Source: Marinimicrobium sp038419845 (lineage in GTDB: Bacteria > Pseudomonadota > Gammaproteobacteria > Pseudomonadales > Cellvibrionaceae). From it: 64,000 bases of DNA. Both the position numbers and the translations under genes were made by a program. This document shows, piece by piece, positions 1-8,537 of this stretch. The stretch is taken from assembly GCF_038419845.1 (NCBI RefSeq), contig NZ_JBCAQT010000001.1, positions 248,001 to 312,000 of the forward strand. The letters are read 5' to 3'. The stretch's first letter is position 1, and every line of letters starts with the position of its first letter. The notes under the pieces are model-generated. The model had not been told where the DNA came from. It did no database searches and saw only the letters and a list, made by a program, of their open reading frames with translations.

Positions 1-2
1 CG

Positions 3-536
3 CGGCGGGTGCTGGACCTGGGTTGCGGTTCGGGCTCGCTTCTGTACCGGCTGCTCGCCGAACCGCAATTCGAGCAGGTGGTGGGAGTGGAGCGGTCCGG
101 CTTATCCCTGGCGGAATGCCGGCGAATGCTGTCGGAGCACCTTGCTGGGGAGTCGCCCCGCCTGAAGCTGCTCAGCGCCTCCTATACCGACAAGAATCCG
201 AAGTTGGCGGGTTTCGACGCGGCGGCCATGGTCGAGACCATTGAGCATGTTTACCCCCGGGATTTATCCAGGGTGGAGCTGGCGGTATTCGGTCAGTACC
301 GGCCGGGGCAGTTGTACATGACCACACCCAACTTAGAGTACAACCCGCTGTTCGACTTGGCGCCGGGGGAGTTTCGCGAAGAGGACCACAAGTTTGAATG
401 GACGCGTGCCAAGTTTCAGCAGTGGGCGAGAGGGGTGGCCAAACGCAATGGCTACCGGGTGCAGTTTGGGGGGATTGGCGATCCGCACCCGGAGGTGGGC
501 CAACCGACACAGACCGCGCTTTTCTCCCGCCTCTGA
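3..536 (+). CDS. HENMT1/Hen1-like small-RNA 3'-end 2'-O-methyltransferase (5' end outside window)
   Basis: The open frame enters from the left edge, so only the C-terminal 178 or so residues are visible and the true start is upstream. It begins with a SAM-binding motif I (VLDLGCGSG). The middle contains ETIEH, matching the E-x-x-E-H metal-binding signature of Hen1 methyltransferases, and further on EEDHKFEWTR supplies the second histidine. The block TTPNLEYNPLF and the tail after it read much like animal HENMT1. Hen1 enzymes methylate the 2'-OH at RNA 3' ends: piRNAs in animals, repaired tRNA in bacteria with Pnkp. No Pnkp-like gene is visible here, but the upstream side is not in the window. 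The fold and catalytic residues are clear; the RNA substrate is inferred. Confidence 0.75.
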   Translation, partial: RRVLDLGCGSGSLLYRLLAEPQFEQVVGVERSGLSLAECRRMLSEHLAGESPRLKLLSASYTDKNPKLAGFDAAAMVETIEHVYPRDLSRVELAVFGQYRPGQLYMTTPNLEYNPLFDLAPGEFREEDHKFEWTRAKFQQWARGVAKRNGYRVQFGGIGDPHPEVGQPTQTALFSRL

Positions 537-547
537 TCTTTCCTGCA

Positions 548-1369
548 CTACATGTTCACCCAGCTGTTCATCGCTTTGAGTTTGAAGGTTTTGCCCTCGT
601 AAATCAGAACCAGCCCGTCGGACTCGATCCGCTCGATCCTTACCCCCTGGGCGACTTCATCACCCGCGCGCCGCTTCCGTTGATTGATGGTGACCGAGCT
701 GTTGCCTCCTTCCCGGTAATTGTGAGCCTGATAATTGATCGAGGGGATATCCTGTTGCAGGGACCAGGGCAGATCGCGGATGCCGGGTACCAGCGGCTCC
801 TCGGCCAGTCGCACCGGCTCGCTGGGTCGAGGGGGAGCGACGGACACCGTTTGGGGTTCCGGCTCTGGCTCGGGTGGCTGATGCTCTTTTTCTTCAGCCG
901 GAGTTTCCGCAGGCTGGGGGGCCTGATAAAGCTGGGCGACGGCCGGCTCCGGAGCCTCGCCGGGTGTCCGGTCCTTTTGATACAGGCGGGCAATGGCCGA
1001 CGGTGTCAGGTCTGGCTCGGTTTGTTCGGCTGCGTTGTCCGGGGTGGGGGCCGGGTTTTCAGTGTCGCTCGCGCTCGGTGATGTTTCACTGTTCTCTGAC
1101 GTAGAGCTGCCTTGGCCCAGTCGCGCTTGATCCGGGACTGTTTCAGAAGAAAGATCGGGATCGGACTCGGGAGACGATTTGACGCTGGCCAGCGTCAATC
1201 CGATCGCGGCACCGGCGAGTAGGAGGGCGCCGGCCAGCAGCCAGTTGCGCCGGTGCGATGGCCGAGCGTGTGGGGGCGCCGCGTGCTCGGTGACCAGCGA
1301 TGGCGGGTCAGCCTCCTGTTGGCGCCGTTCGCGATCGGCCCGCTTCAGTGCATCCAGTATCATCGACAC
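548..1369 (-). CDS. gspB: General secretion pathway protein B-like (GspB)
   Basis: This 273-residue protein opens with MSMILDALKRADRERRQQE, the typical cytoplasmic head of GspB/ExeB proteins. One membrane helix lies near residues 43-62, followed by a long Pro/Glu-rich periplasmic linker and a compact C-terminal domain of about 70 residues (IPSINYQAHNYREGG onward) that matches the GspB C-terminal domain. GspB works with the ATPase GspA to place or assemble the outer-membrane secretin of type II secretion through the peptidoglycan. The start is GTG at 1369, two codons before an ATG. It follows gspA with only 2 nt between stop and start, so the two are co-transcribed. No other gsp genes are in the window. 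Confidence 0.8.
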   Translation of the reverse strand: MSMILDALKRADRERRQQEADPPSLVTEHAAPPHARPSHRRNWLLAGALLLAGAAIGLTLASVKSSPESDPDLSSETVPDQARLGQGSSTSENSETSPSASDTENPAPTPDNAAEQTEPDLTPSAIARLYQKDRTPGEAPEPAVAQLYQAPQPAETPAEEKEHQPPEPEPEPQTVSVAPPRPSEPVRLAEEPLVPGIRDLPWSLQQDIPSINYQAHNYREGGNSSVTINQRKRRAGDEVAQGVRIERIESDGLVLIYEGKTFKLKAMNSWVNM

Positions 1370-1371
1370 GG

Positions 1372-3099
1372 TCAGTCTGTCTCCCGCGCCAGGTTTTTTG
1401 CAGCATGGCTTTCCGGGTCCAGCAGCTCCGGGTCCAGGCCCCTGGCCCGGTTGAGTCGCTTGAGGGTGTTCAGCCCGAACAGACCGTCCGGCTCCAGGTC
1501 GTACTGGCGCTGGAATATTTCGACGCGGGTCTGCAGGGGCAGGGTGTAGCGCTCCCGGGTCAGGGGTGTGCGCTCACCGTCGAGTTGGGCAAACTGCTCG
1601 GCCAGCCAAGCGACCGCCGGGCCTTGATCGCCGGGGCCCAGGCTGCCGTCAAAACCAGCCGGGCGGTAGTGAAAGTAATGCACTTCGCCGTTCCAGAGCT
1701 CGGCCAGAGAGCGCCAGGGGCGAGCCTCCACTTGTCCCTCCACCAGTACCAGGGCCCCCTCATCGTCGAGACCGATCAACGGTGCATACACTCGTTTGCG
1801 TTCGGGCGTGATCAGGGTCATCACAGCGGGCCGGTCCAGTGCCATCAGGTCATTCCAGGTGTCCAGACGGGTGCGTTCGCACCGGTGGCCGCTCTGATCG
1901 GCGTCATGGGTGCAGGGGGCCCCGGCTTTGGGTATTTCCAGCCCGACGTGCTCTGCCAGCTGGCGCTGAGCGATATCCGGCTCGTAGGGCCAGAGGTGGG
2001 TCGGTATGGCGGCGGATGAGGCCTGTGATTTCTCTTCAGCCTCGCCGTCCTGTTCCGCCGAAGCGGGAGTGATCAGTTGAGGTTTTGGCCTCTCTGGTTT
2101 TCCAGCTTCAGGTACCGGAGTGGCTGTGGAGAACCGGGTAGATTTGGGCACTGGTGGGGATTCGCCCGGCCAGGATAGCAGGGCGCCAATCACTACACCC
2201 ACCAACCCGGCTGCCAGAGCGTGGCGCCACTGGGTACCGGGGAGCCACCGACGCAGCGGCGTAGGGGCAGGCGTCTTGTGGGCGGGTTGGTGCCCGACAA
2301 TCTCCCGCCGGGCCTGCTCGAAAATGTGCCGGGTCAGTGTTGTCCGGTTCTGGCCATAGGCTCCCAGCAACATGCGCTCACAGATGATGTTGATCAGCCG
2401 GGGAATACCACCGCTGAACCGATGCACTTCGTCTACCAACGAGGCAGGGATCAGCGTGCGTCCTTCCTCCAGGCCGGCCACCTGTAGCCGGTGGTCGATA
2501 TAGGCACGGGTTTCGTCGAGGGTGAGCGGCTCCAGGTGGTAGCGGGCGGTGATGCGCTGGGCCAATTGTCGCAATGAGGGCTGGGAGAGCAACTCGTTCA
2601 GTTCCGGCTGGCCGACCAGAATAATGTTGAGCAGCTTTTCGGTGTTGGTTTCCAGGTTGGTGAGCAGCCGGATCTGCTCCAGCGCCTCGCGGCTCAGGGA
2701 CTGGGCCTCATCAATCAACAGGACGGTTTTCTTGCCGTCCATGTGGTTTTCCAGCAGCCGGTTGTAGAGCGCATCGGTGAGTGTTTTCAGAGTAGGGTGG
2801 TCGTCAATGTAGCGCGCGCCCAGCTCGTCACAGATGCTTGAGAGCAACTCCGGTACCGAGGCCATGGGATTGAGGATCAAGGCGATACTGGTATTCTCGG
2901 GCAGTTGCTCCAGCAGGCACCGAATGATGGTGGTCTTGCCCGTTCCGACCTCTCCGGTCAGCTGCACAAAGCCGCCGCCCTGCAGCCCAAACAGCAGGTG
3001 TGCCAGGGCCTCCCGGTGCTGTTCGCTCATGTAGAGGTAGCGCGGGTTGACGGCGATGGCAAACGCCGGCTCCTGAAGACCGAAGTACTGGTGGTACAT
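1372..3099 (-). CDS. gspA: GspA/ExeA-type AAA ATPase with peptidoglycan-binding C-terminus
   Basis: A 575-residue inner-membrane ATPase. The N-terminus MYHQYFGLQEPAF is the ExeA-family signature. Walker A is GEVGTGKTT (about residues 49-57) and Walker B VLLIDEAQ (about residues 126-133). A transmembrane helix follows near residue 295. The periplasmic part ends with a peptidoglycan-binding type 1 domain (LGPGDQGPAVAWL ... DGLFGLNTLKRLNR). With GspB it is expected to use ATP to remodel peptidoglycan or guide secretin multimerisation. It is the first gene of a gspA-gspB pair. A paralogue lacking the peptidoglycan domain (mshM, 42138-43058) serves the MSHA pilus. Confidence 0.85.
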   Translation of the reverse strand: MYHQYFGLQEPAFAIAVNPRYLYMSEQHREALAHLLFGLQGGGFVQLTGEVGTGKTTIIRCLLEQLPENTSIALILNPMASVPELLSSICDELGARYIDDHPTLKTLTDALYNRLLENHMDGKKTVLLIDEAQSLSREALEQIRLLTNLETNTEKLLNIILVGQPELNELLSQPSLRQLAQRITARYHLEPLTLDETRAYIDHRLQVAGLEEGRTLIPASLVDEVHRFSGGIPRLINIICERMLLGAYGQNRTTLTRHIFEQARREIVGHQPAHKTPAPTPLRRWLPGTQWRHALAAGLVGVVIGALLSWPGESPPVPKSTRFSTATPVPEAGKPERPKPQLITPASAEQDGEAEEKSQASSAAIPTHLWPYEPDIAQRQLAEHVGLEIPKAGAPCTHDADQSGHRCERTRLDTWNDLMALDRPAVMTLITPERKRVYAPLIGLDDEGALVLVEGQVEARPWRSLAELWNGEVHYFHYRPAGFDGSLGPGDQGPAVAWLAEQFAQLDGERTPLTRERYTLPLQTRVEIFQRQYDLEPDGLFGLNTLKRLNRARGLDPELLDPESHAAKNLARETD

Positions 3100-3140
3100 G
3101 ATGGGGACCTGTCTTCCTTATTCGTGGGTCGCGGTTCATT

Positions 3141-3146
3141 ATTATA
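3141..3146 (-). promoter_or_regulatory. Candidate -10 box for gspA-gspB
   Basis: Read on the minus strand this is a perfect TATAAT, 42 nt before the gspA start. No good -35 hexamer stands at 16-18 nt; the best fit is TGCGAC at 18 nt. Reported as a weak promoter guess only. Confidence 0.3.
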
Positions 3147-3266
3147 GGCTCATTCGATACTAGCGTCGCATCAATAATAAATCCTTGCGCTGGCACACAA
3201 ATCCGTCATTTGGCCGCCAAATCAGCCAGCTTGCCGCAGTGGCGGCTTTCTAAGGCGGGATGGAAC

Positions 3267-3293
3267 ACCCCGGCGGTGTTGAATCGCCGGGGT
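3267..3293 (-). terminator. GC-rich stem-loop after the DUF2892 gene
   Basis: A perfect 9-bp inverted repeat, ACCCCGGCG / CGCCGGGGT, with a 9-nt loop, lies 15 nt past the stop of the minus-strand DUF2892 gene, the last of its operon. There is no long T run after it, so it is either a weak intrinsic terminator or an mRNA 3'-end stabiliser. Confidence 0.5.
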
Positions 3294-3307
3294 AATGTAA
3301 TGAGGGC

Positions 3308-3526
3308 CTATTGGGCGGCTCTGGCCAGCTCTGCCTCGGTTTTCAGGCCGAACAGCTTGCGCATGATCGAAGTGGCCGGACAGAAACGGGTGAAGGATTG
3401 TTGAAACAGGTTGGCACCGACAAAGACCGTCAGCCAGACAAAGCCGGGGTGGACCCAGTAGGTCAGGGCGACGGAAATCAATACCATGGCGCCGGCAAAG
3501 GCGGTGAGTGCTCGTTCTAGGCTCAT
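3308..3526 (-). CDS. Small DUF2892 (YgaP-type) inner-membrane protein
   Basis: The start is placed at ATG 3526 because AGGAG sits just upstream; longer in-frame starts would run into the neighbouring gene. The product is 72 residues with two hydrophobic segments (about 8-24 and 29-44) and the family motif FCPATSIMRKLFG. DUF2892 is the membrane tail of E. coli YgaP, where it is fused to a rhodanese domain; here it stands alone. It is the last gene of the exporter operon, 19 nt after the barrel gene. YgaP in E. coli is controlled by YgaV, and a YgaV-like repressor sits at the other end of this same unit, which supports a shared sulfur or redox theme. Its own biochemical role is unknown. Confidence 0.7.
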   Translation of the reverse strand: MSLERALTAFAGAMVLISVALTYWVHPGFVWLTVFVGANLFQQSFTRFCPATSIMRKLFGLKTEAELARAAQ

Positions 3527-3545
3527 TATGAAACTCCTCTGGTGG

Positions 3546-4928
3546 TTAAAACGCATACCGGACACGGGCATAGGCGTTGTTGTTGTCTTCGAACTGTCCG
3601 AAGAAGCTGTGATCACTTTTTCCCCAGAACAGGTTGAAGCCTGTGCTGAGGCTCAGATTGTCGCCGAAGCGATAATCCAGCCGGGGGCGCAGGTGCATGT
3701 CCTCATCACTGGGGGAATAGAAGGCGAACAGCGACAGGGTCAAATAATCGCGCCGGTCGCGCCACGTCAGTCGGGTGGTGACCAGGGTCCGGTTTTGCTC
3801 CGGTTCCCACTCGGGATGAGCCGACTGGGCCAGCCGCTGACTGTGGTCCTGGTTGTGTTCCAGATAGAGCTGAACGCTGCCGGTCAGTCTCGTGATCAGC
3901 TCTTTTTCGTAACCCACCAGGCCTCGCCACTGGCTGTTGGGAATGCGGGGATTGGTGCCGGCCGTATCCGCTTTGCTCTCGTGGTGAGACACTTCGGCGT
4001 TGAACAGGCCGGGGCCCCAGGGCGTGCGTATTGATGCCCCCAGAGCGCTCAAACCGGTGAAAGTCGGGAAACCTTCGGGACTCATGGCTTCGGGGCTTTT
4101 GTAGTAGCCATCGTAACCATAGAGTGCCACTTCAACGGACTTGATGGTGCGGAATACACGCAGGGCCAGTTCATCATCGTCGGGCTCGGCCGCTGCAAAC
4201 GCCTGATCCTTGCCAATGAATCCTCCCGTTGCCGGATTGAACAGCGACAACCGCTCGCCTCTGGGGTAGGTATCCGGTGCGAACTCCGGCGTCCAGACCA
4301 GCTCGACATTGGCCCACTCAAAGTAGCCGGACAGGCGCAATGAATCGGACGGGGCTTTGAGGTACGCATCGTCCCGGCCGATAAAGAACGCTTGCCAGTC
4401 TTTGGGAAAAAGGTCGTTGAGGAAAACGTAATCGCCCGTCCCCCAGGTGATGACCTGACGGCCCGCCTTGACGTCGACTTTTTCAAACAGCGTAAGGCTG
4501 GCGGTCAATTCGCGAAATTCTGCGTCCCATTCGTCGATGACTTCGTCATAGACAAAGTCGCCTTTGGCGGTGTAGCCGATCTGCTTCCAGTTGCCGTCGG
4601 TTTCCAGGCGCAGGCGTGCCTCCCCGAGGCTCAGGCGATCGTGGTAGTCACTGTCGCTCAGTCGTCCGCCCAGCCCGAGTTCGACAAAACCGTAGAGCGG
4701 AAAGCCGCCGGACTCCTCCTCCCAGGCGTCATCTCCCCACGCCTCGGTGTCCCAGGTGCTGTCACCCGAGGAGCTATCGCCTGAGGAGTCGTCAACTGAG
4801 GAACCGTCACTCGAGGCACCGGCTTCTTCGTCATCGCCCCAGTCGTCCCAGTCATCCTGGGCAAGGGCCGCTGGTGTTGCGACCGCCAGGCCCAGGAATG
4901 CGGTTGTGATGTAATGTTTCCAACGCAT
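3546..4928 (-). CDS. Predicted outer-membrane beta-barrel protein with acidic N-terminus
   Basis: A 460-residue exported protein with a signal peptide (cleavage after about residue 23, TPAALAQ). Next comes a very acidic, Trp/Ser/Asp-rich stretch (DDWDDWGDDEEAG and repeated DSSSGDS-like units, about residues 25-75). The rest alternates aromatic and polar residues as in beta-barrels and ends in YARVRYAF, a terminal aromatic typical of barrel assembly signals. The segment KAGRQVITWGTGDYVFLNDL resembles DUF1302-type porins. It lies 12 nt after the LolA-like gene and belongs to the same operon. The likely role is the outer-membrane partner of the RND exporter; the substrate is unknown. Confidence 0.65.
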   Translation of the reverse strand: MRWKHYITTAFLGLAVATPAALAQDDWDDWGDDEEAGASSDGSSVDDSSGDSSSGDSTWDTEAWGDDAWEEESGGFPLYGFVELGLGGRLSDSDYHDRLSLGEARLRLETDGNWKQIGYTAKGDFVYDEVIDEWDAEFRELTASLTLFEKVDVKAGRQVITWGTGDYVFLNDLFPKDWQAFFIGRDDAYLKAPSDSLRLSGYFEWANVELVWTPEFAPDTYPRGERLSLFNPATGGFIGKDQAFAAAEPDDDELALRVFRTIKSVEVALYGYDGYYKSPEAMSPEGFPTFTGLSALGASIRTPWGPGLFNAEVSHHESKADTAGTNPRIPNSQWRGLVGYEKELITRLTGSVQLYLEHNQDHSQRLAQSAHPEWEPEQNRTLVTTRLTWRDRRDYLTLSLFAFYSPSDEDMHLRPRLDYRFGDNLSLSTGFNLFWGKSDHSFFGQFEDNNNAYARVRYAF

Positions 4929-4940
4929 CAGAATTAAACC

Positions 4941-5771
4941 CTAATTCAGCCATTCAGTGGGTGGATTGCGCAAACTGCGCTCGGAGAAAATGCTGTCCGG
5001 AATGCCCAGGTCATAGTCGACATTGCGAAACTGCATTTCGGTGACGCCGCCGTTGTCAAGATTTTTCATGCGCGAGTGCACCACGGTGGGGTAACCGTCG
5101 ATCGTTTCGACTTGCAACACCTCCATCTGACGGTACTTGCGGTCGTTGCTGTCGAAGTAGCTGGTTGCCACGGGCAGCATCGTCTCTTTGTCGATGGTGA
5201 CATGGTAATAGGCGAACTCCACATTCGACGGATCTTTGGCGGAGCCTTTCAGTTCGTAGTGTTCTTCGGTGGTTTCCAGTAGCTCGTAGTTGTCCAGGTC
5301 GGTATTCCGACCGGAGACGTCTTCATAGTAGAAGTGCGAGCCGACAAAAGAGGTGCGTTTGTCACCGGAAGAAATGCGCTTGACCAGATCCAGGCCGGGC
5401 AGATAGAGCCAGCGATCGTCATCGGATTCGGTGCGTTTGATCACCCGGAATACCGTGTTGCGCACGTCGGCGGGGCGGGAAAAAAACACCATTAAATCCT
5501 GTGTCTGCTGATCGTCCCGGGTTTTCCGCAAAATGGTAAATTGGCGAACCTGGTTGCGCCCCTGGTTATCGGTAATGCGCATGCGCGCTTCACTGCGCCC
5601 GTCATCGCCCGAGTAGAAGGCCACCTGTTCGGCTTTGGTGACGATCTCGCGCGGATCGGTAAGATCTTCGGCCCAGAGCGCTGGCGCACTTAAAAGTACC
5701 AGTGCGCTGGTGACTGAGGTCATCAGTACTCTCATTGCGCGAGCGGTTTTAAAGTGAGTCATTTTCATCAT
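4941..5771 (-). CDS. Periplasmic outer-membrane lipoprotein-sorting (LolA-like) protein
   Basis: The start is ATG 5771, preceded by AGGAGA; the protein is 276 residues. A signal peptide covers about the first 34 residues (ending APALWAE). The mature part carries the LolA-like pattern of the family annotated as outer membrane lipoprotein-sorting protein, including DDRWLYLPGLDLVKRISSGD and SHFYYEDVSGR. Members often lie beside MMPL/RND exporters and are thought to carry a lipid or lipoprotein through the periplasm. Its start overlaps the end of the RND gene by 23 nt, so translation is probably coupled. The cargo is inferred, not shown. Confidence 0.75.
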   Translation of the reverse strand: MMKMTHFKTARAMRVLMTSVTSALVLLSAPALWAEDLTDPREIVTKAEQVAFYSGDDGRSEARMRITDNQGRNQVRQFTILRKTRDDQQTQDLMVFFSRPADVRNTVFRVIKRTESDDDRWLYLPGLDLVKRISSGDKRTSFVGSHFYYEDVSGRNTDLDNYELLETTEEHYELKGSAKDPSNVEFAYYHVTIDKETMLPVATSYFDSNDRKYRQMEVLQVETIDGYPTVVHSRMKNLDNGGVTEMQFRNVDYDLGIPDSIFSERSLRNPPTEWLN

Positions 5772-8334
5772 AATATTCTCCTGAAGATTCATTGTTGGGA
5801 CGAAACAGCCAGCCCTGAAGCAGGGTCATGACCGTGGGCAGCAGTAGCAGAGTGATCAGTGCCGAAAGCGCCATGATGCTGGCCAGAAAAGCGCCCACGG
5901 TGATGTAGGGCACCAGTGGCGCCAGCAGCAGCGGCGTAAAACCCACGGCGATCACCACAGCGTTGCGGGTTATTGCCCGAGCGGGCTCCTGGAACATCAG
6001 CTCCAGTGTCTCGGGCCAGCTTTGCGTCTCGCGGAAGTAGGCGCGCGTGCGCTCGACAAAGTGGATGGCAAAATCAATGGACAGCCCCAGCGTCAGCGCC
6101 GAGAGCACCGCAATGGGCATGTCGTAGTCTTTCCCGATCCAGCCGATCAGGCCATAAATACCGGTAATGGTGATCGTCAGGGGCAGCATGGCCAAGACTC
6201 CGAAAGTAATGGAGCGGAACAACAGAATCATGATGATCAGCACCACCACAAAGGCGCTGATCAAGCTGCCGATCATCCCCTCGACCATTTCCTGTTGCCA
6301 GACAACGTTGAGGTAGGATTTGCCCGCCCACTCCAGTGACAGGTTCTCGGGGAGAGGGTTGTCCCGGACATACTGGTCAACCGACTCCACCACGGCGGTC
6401 ATATGTTGATTGTCGCCACTGGTCAGCTGCAGCCAGATCAGGGACTGTTGGTAATCCGGGGTAACGAAATGCCAGAGGTCCTGGGGCCGGTGGGATGACT
6501 GGTATTGGAGCAGCGTCTGTGCGACGCCGTTGGCGCTGTCCGGCAACTCGAAATCCTTTGCTTCGCCCGAGCGCAGCTCGCGATTGACGGTTTTGACCAC
6601 ATCTGTGAGGCTGTTGGACTTGCCTACCAGACCGGTCTGGTTCAGGTGCGTCTGCAACCGTTGCAGGTAGGCCAGGTTGTCAGGGTTGGTAAACGCCTGG
6701 CCGTCACCGGTGATTGTTTCCAGACGTGAGAGCAGGGTTTCGATGGGCTCGACATTGCCCGAGGTCTCGAACAGATAGTCGTCCAGAGCCAGCACGAAAT
6801 CGGACAGATCTGCAGCGGTATTGAGGTCTTCCTCCTGGTTTTTCAGCCAACGCTGAGTGTCATTGTCGAGTTTACCGGAGTCGAGCAATTGATCTACCTC
6901 GGCTTGCGCCTTTTCGAGCGTATCACTGTCGCTGTTGAATACCATGTAAGCATCGTAGGTGCCGGCAAAGTGTTCGTTGAGCACCCGATCGGCGATGCGC
7001 AATTCGTGGCCGGGCTTAAACCAGCGAACGGGGTTGTCATTCACCTGGATTAAGGTGATGCCCCAGACCGAGACCACAAACACCGCAAGGAAGCCTGTTA
7101 TCCAGAGCCTGGTGTGACGCCGGGTGATTCGGCCCAATGGCTTGAGCAGGCGCGCCACCAGGGTGTCGCTCTCCGCCGGCAGGTTGCTCACCATACGATC
7201 CAGGGTCTGCGGGTTCAGGCTCACCAGGTAGGCCGGTATAAAGAGAATGGTACTCAGGAAAGCCAGCATGATGCCCAGGCCGACAAAGAACCCGAAAATC
7301 TGCACCGGGGGAATCGGTGTGAGCATCAGGGAGAAAAAGCCCACCGCTGAGGTAATGGAGGTAAAGAGCATGGGGGTAAACAGGTGCCCCATGACATCGC
7401 TCACCACCTGACGCACGCTGTCGCCCTTGCGATAGCGGTCGGCAAACTCTGACAGGAGGTGCACGGAGTCGACCACTGCGATGGGCATCAGAAAGATGGC
7501 GATCATGGAGGACATGATGTGCACGGTAAAACCCGCGCCGATCAGGGCGCCCATGGTGATCAACACGGTCGACAGGGCAACGATCATGGGGGCGACGATG
7601 AACGGGATGTTGCGGAAGAAAACCCACAGCAATGCGAAGATGACCAGGCCCGCCAGGGGCGCGGATATCCCCATCTGCACAAACATCTCGTAGCCGAAGC
7701 GGTCTTCGGCAATGGGCAGGCCGGTGATATGCCAGTCGCCCTCGGAGTCCAGACTGTCGATGTGTTGCTGGAGCTGACGCCCGATGGCGTAGCTTTCGTT
7801 TTTGTCTTCAATCGGCACGTAGACGGCGGCGGCCTGGCCGTCCTCGGAGACCAGGGTGTTGTACAGCAGAGGCAGCGCTTCGACGTTGCGCTTGATCTCC
7901 AGCGCCTGCTCTCGTGTTTCCGGGGGCTGGCGCATCATCCACTCAAAGCGGATGGTGCCAGCGCCCTCTTGCGTGATGTTATCGACATTGGCCAAAGACA
8001 TCAGGTCCGTGCGGATCACCCCGTCCAGACCCTCGGCGTATTCGCTCAGGCTGTGCAGATCCGCCAGAGTGTCGGGCCGGTAGATGCCCTCCGGATTGAC
8101 CAGACCGACCACGATGGTGTCGTGCATATCGAAGGTCTGTTTGACCTGGTTGTGAAACACGCGCGCGGGATTATCCTCCGGCAGCATATTCTCCGGGTCG
8201 GTATCAATCTGGATCAGGGGCAGCAGGGCGGCGAAGGCCAGAGTGATCAACCCCAGGCCCCAGAAAACGCCCTTGCGGTGATTCAGGGCGAGGTTGAGTA
8301 GGCGTTCCCCGAGCGAGACGTGCTTCATTGACAT
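5749..8334 (-). CDS. RND/MMPL family exporter
   Basis: An 861-residue inner-membrane transporter with the repeated RND layout. A first membrane helix (about 20-42) is followed by a periplasmic loop, a block of five helices (about 220-370), a helix near 415, a second large periplasmic loop (about 435-690) and a second block of helices to residue 845. It belongs to the MMPL/SSD-like group that moves lipids or hydrophobic compounds, not to the AcrB drug pumps, and no membrane-fusion protein gene is nearby. It is the first gene of the unit and is divergent from the ArsR repressor at 8538. ATG 8334 has CGGAG upstream; ATG 8328 is an alternative. The substrate is unknown. Confidence 0.8.
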   Translation of the reverse strand: MSMKHVSLGERLLNLALNHRKGVFWGLGLITLAFAALLPLIQIDTDPENMLPEDNPARVFHNQVKQTFDMHDTIVVGLVNPEGIYRPDTLADLHSLSEYAEGLDGVIRTDLMSLANVDNITQEGAGTIRFEWMMRQPPETREQALEIKRNVEALPLLYNTLVSEDGQAAAVYVPIEDKNESYAIGRQLQQHIDSLDSEGDWHITGLPIAEDRFGYEMFVQMGISAPLAGLVIFALLWVFFRNIPFIVAPMIVALSTVLITMGALIGAGFTVHIMSSMIAIFLMPIAVVDSVHLLSEFADRYRKGDSVRQVVSDVMGHLFTPMLFTSITSAVGFFSLMLTPIPPVQIFGFFVGLGIMLAFLSTILFIPAYLVSLNPQTLDRMVSNLPAESDTLVARLLKPLGRITRRHTRLWITGFLAVFVVSVWGITLIQVNDNPVRWFKPGHELRIADRVLNEHFAGTYDAYMVFNSDSDTLEKAQAEVDQLLDSGKLDNDTQRWLKNQEEDLNTAADLSDFVLALDDYLFETSGNVEPIETLLSRLETITGDGQAFTNPDNLAYLQRLQTHLNQTGLVGKSNSLTDVVKTVNRELRSGEAKDFELPDSANGVAQTLLQYQSSHRPQDLWHFVTPDYQQSLIWLQLTSGDNQHMTAVVESVDQYVRDNPLPENLSLEWAGKSYLNVVWQQEMVEGMIGSLISAFVVVLIIMILLFRSITFGVLAMLPLTITITGIYGLIGWIGKDYDMPIAVLSALTLGLSIDFAIHFVERTRAYFRETQSWPETLELMFQEPARAITRNAVVIAVGFTPLLLAPLVPYITVGAFLASIMALSALITLLLLPTVMTLLQGWLFRPNNESSGEYYDENDSL

Positions 8335-8358
8335 GGCTCCGATGCAAAAAGTTAGTTA

Positions 8359-8387
8359 AATCTAAATTAGATAAATCTAAAATACAA
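8359..8387 (-). promoter_or_regulatory. Promoter of the RND operon overlapped by a palindromic operator
   Basis: On the minus strand TTGTAT (8387-8382) and TAGATT (8364-8359) are separated by 17 nt. The perfect 13-nt palindrome ATCTAAATTAGAT (8360-8372) covers the -10 side. A repressor bound there would block transcription of the RND gene. The nearby ArsR-type regulator is the obvious candidate. Confidence 0.45.
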
Positions 8388-8444
8388 CGAAATTATGCCC
8401 ATGTCACGGGTGAAGATGCAAATAATCTAAAAATAAATATTTTA

Positions 8445-8474
8445 TAGCTAAATTAGAGGTAGCTAAATTAGAAG
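8445..8474. promoter_or_regulatory. Two direct operator-like repeats before the ArsR gene
   Basis: Two 15-nt units follow head to tail, TAGCTAAATTAGAGG (8445-8459) and TAGCTAAATTAGAAG (8460-8474). Each contains the palindromic core CTAAATTAG that is also in the operator at 8360-8372. AT-rich palindromes of this kind are typical targets of BigR/YgaV-type repressors, so autoregulation is likely. Confidence 0.5.
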
Positions 8475-8537
8475 TATGTTGACATGGGCGTGCGCATGAG
8501 GTTTAGTATCAGCCTGATTTCTGAAGAGATGGCAACG

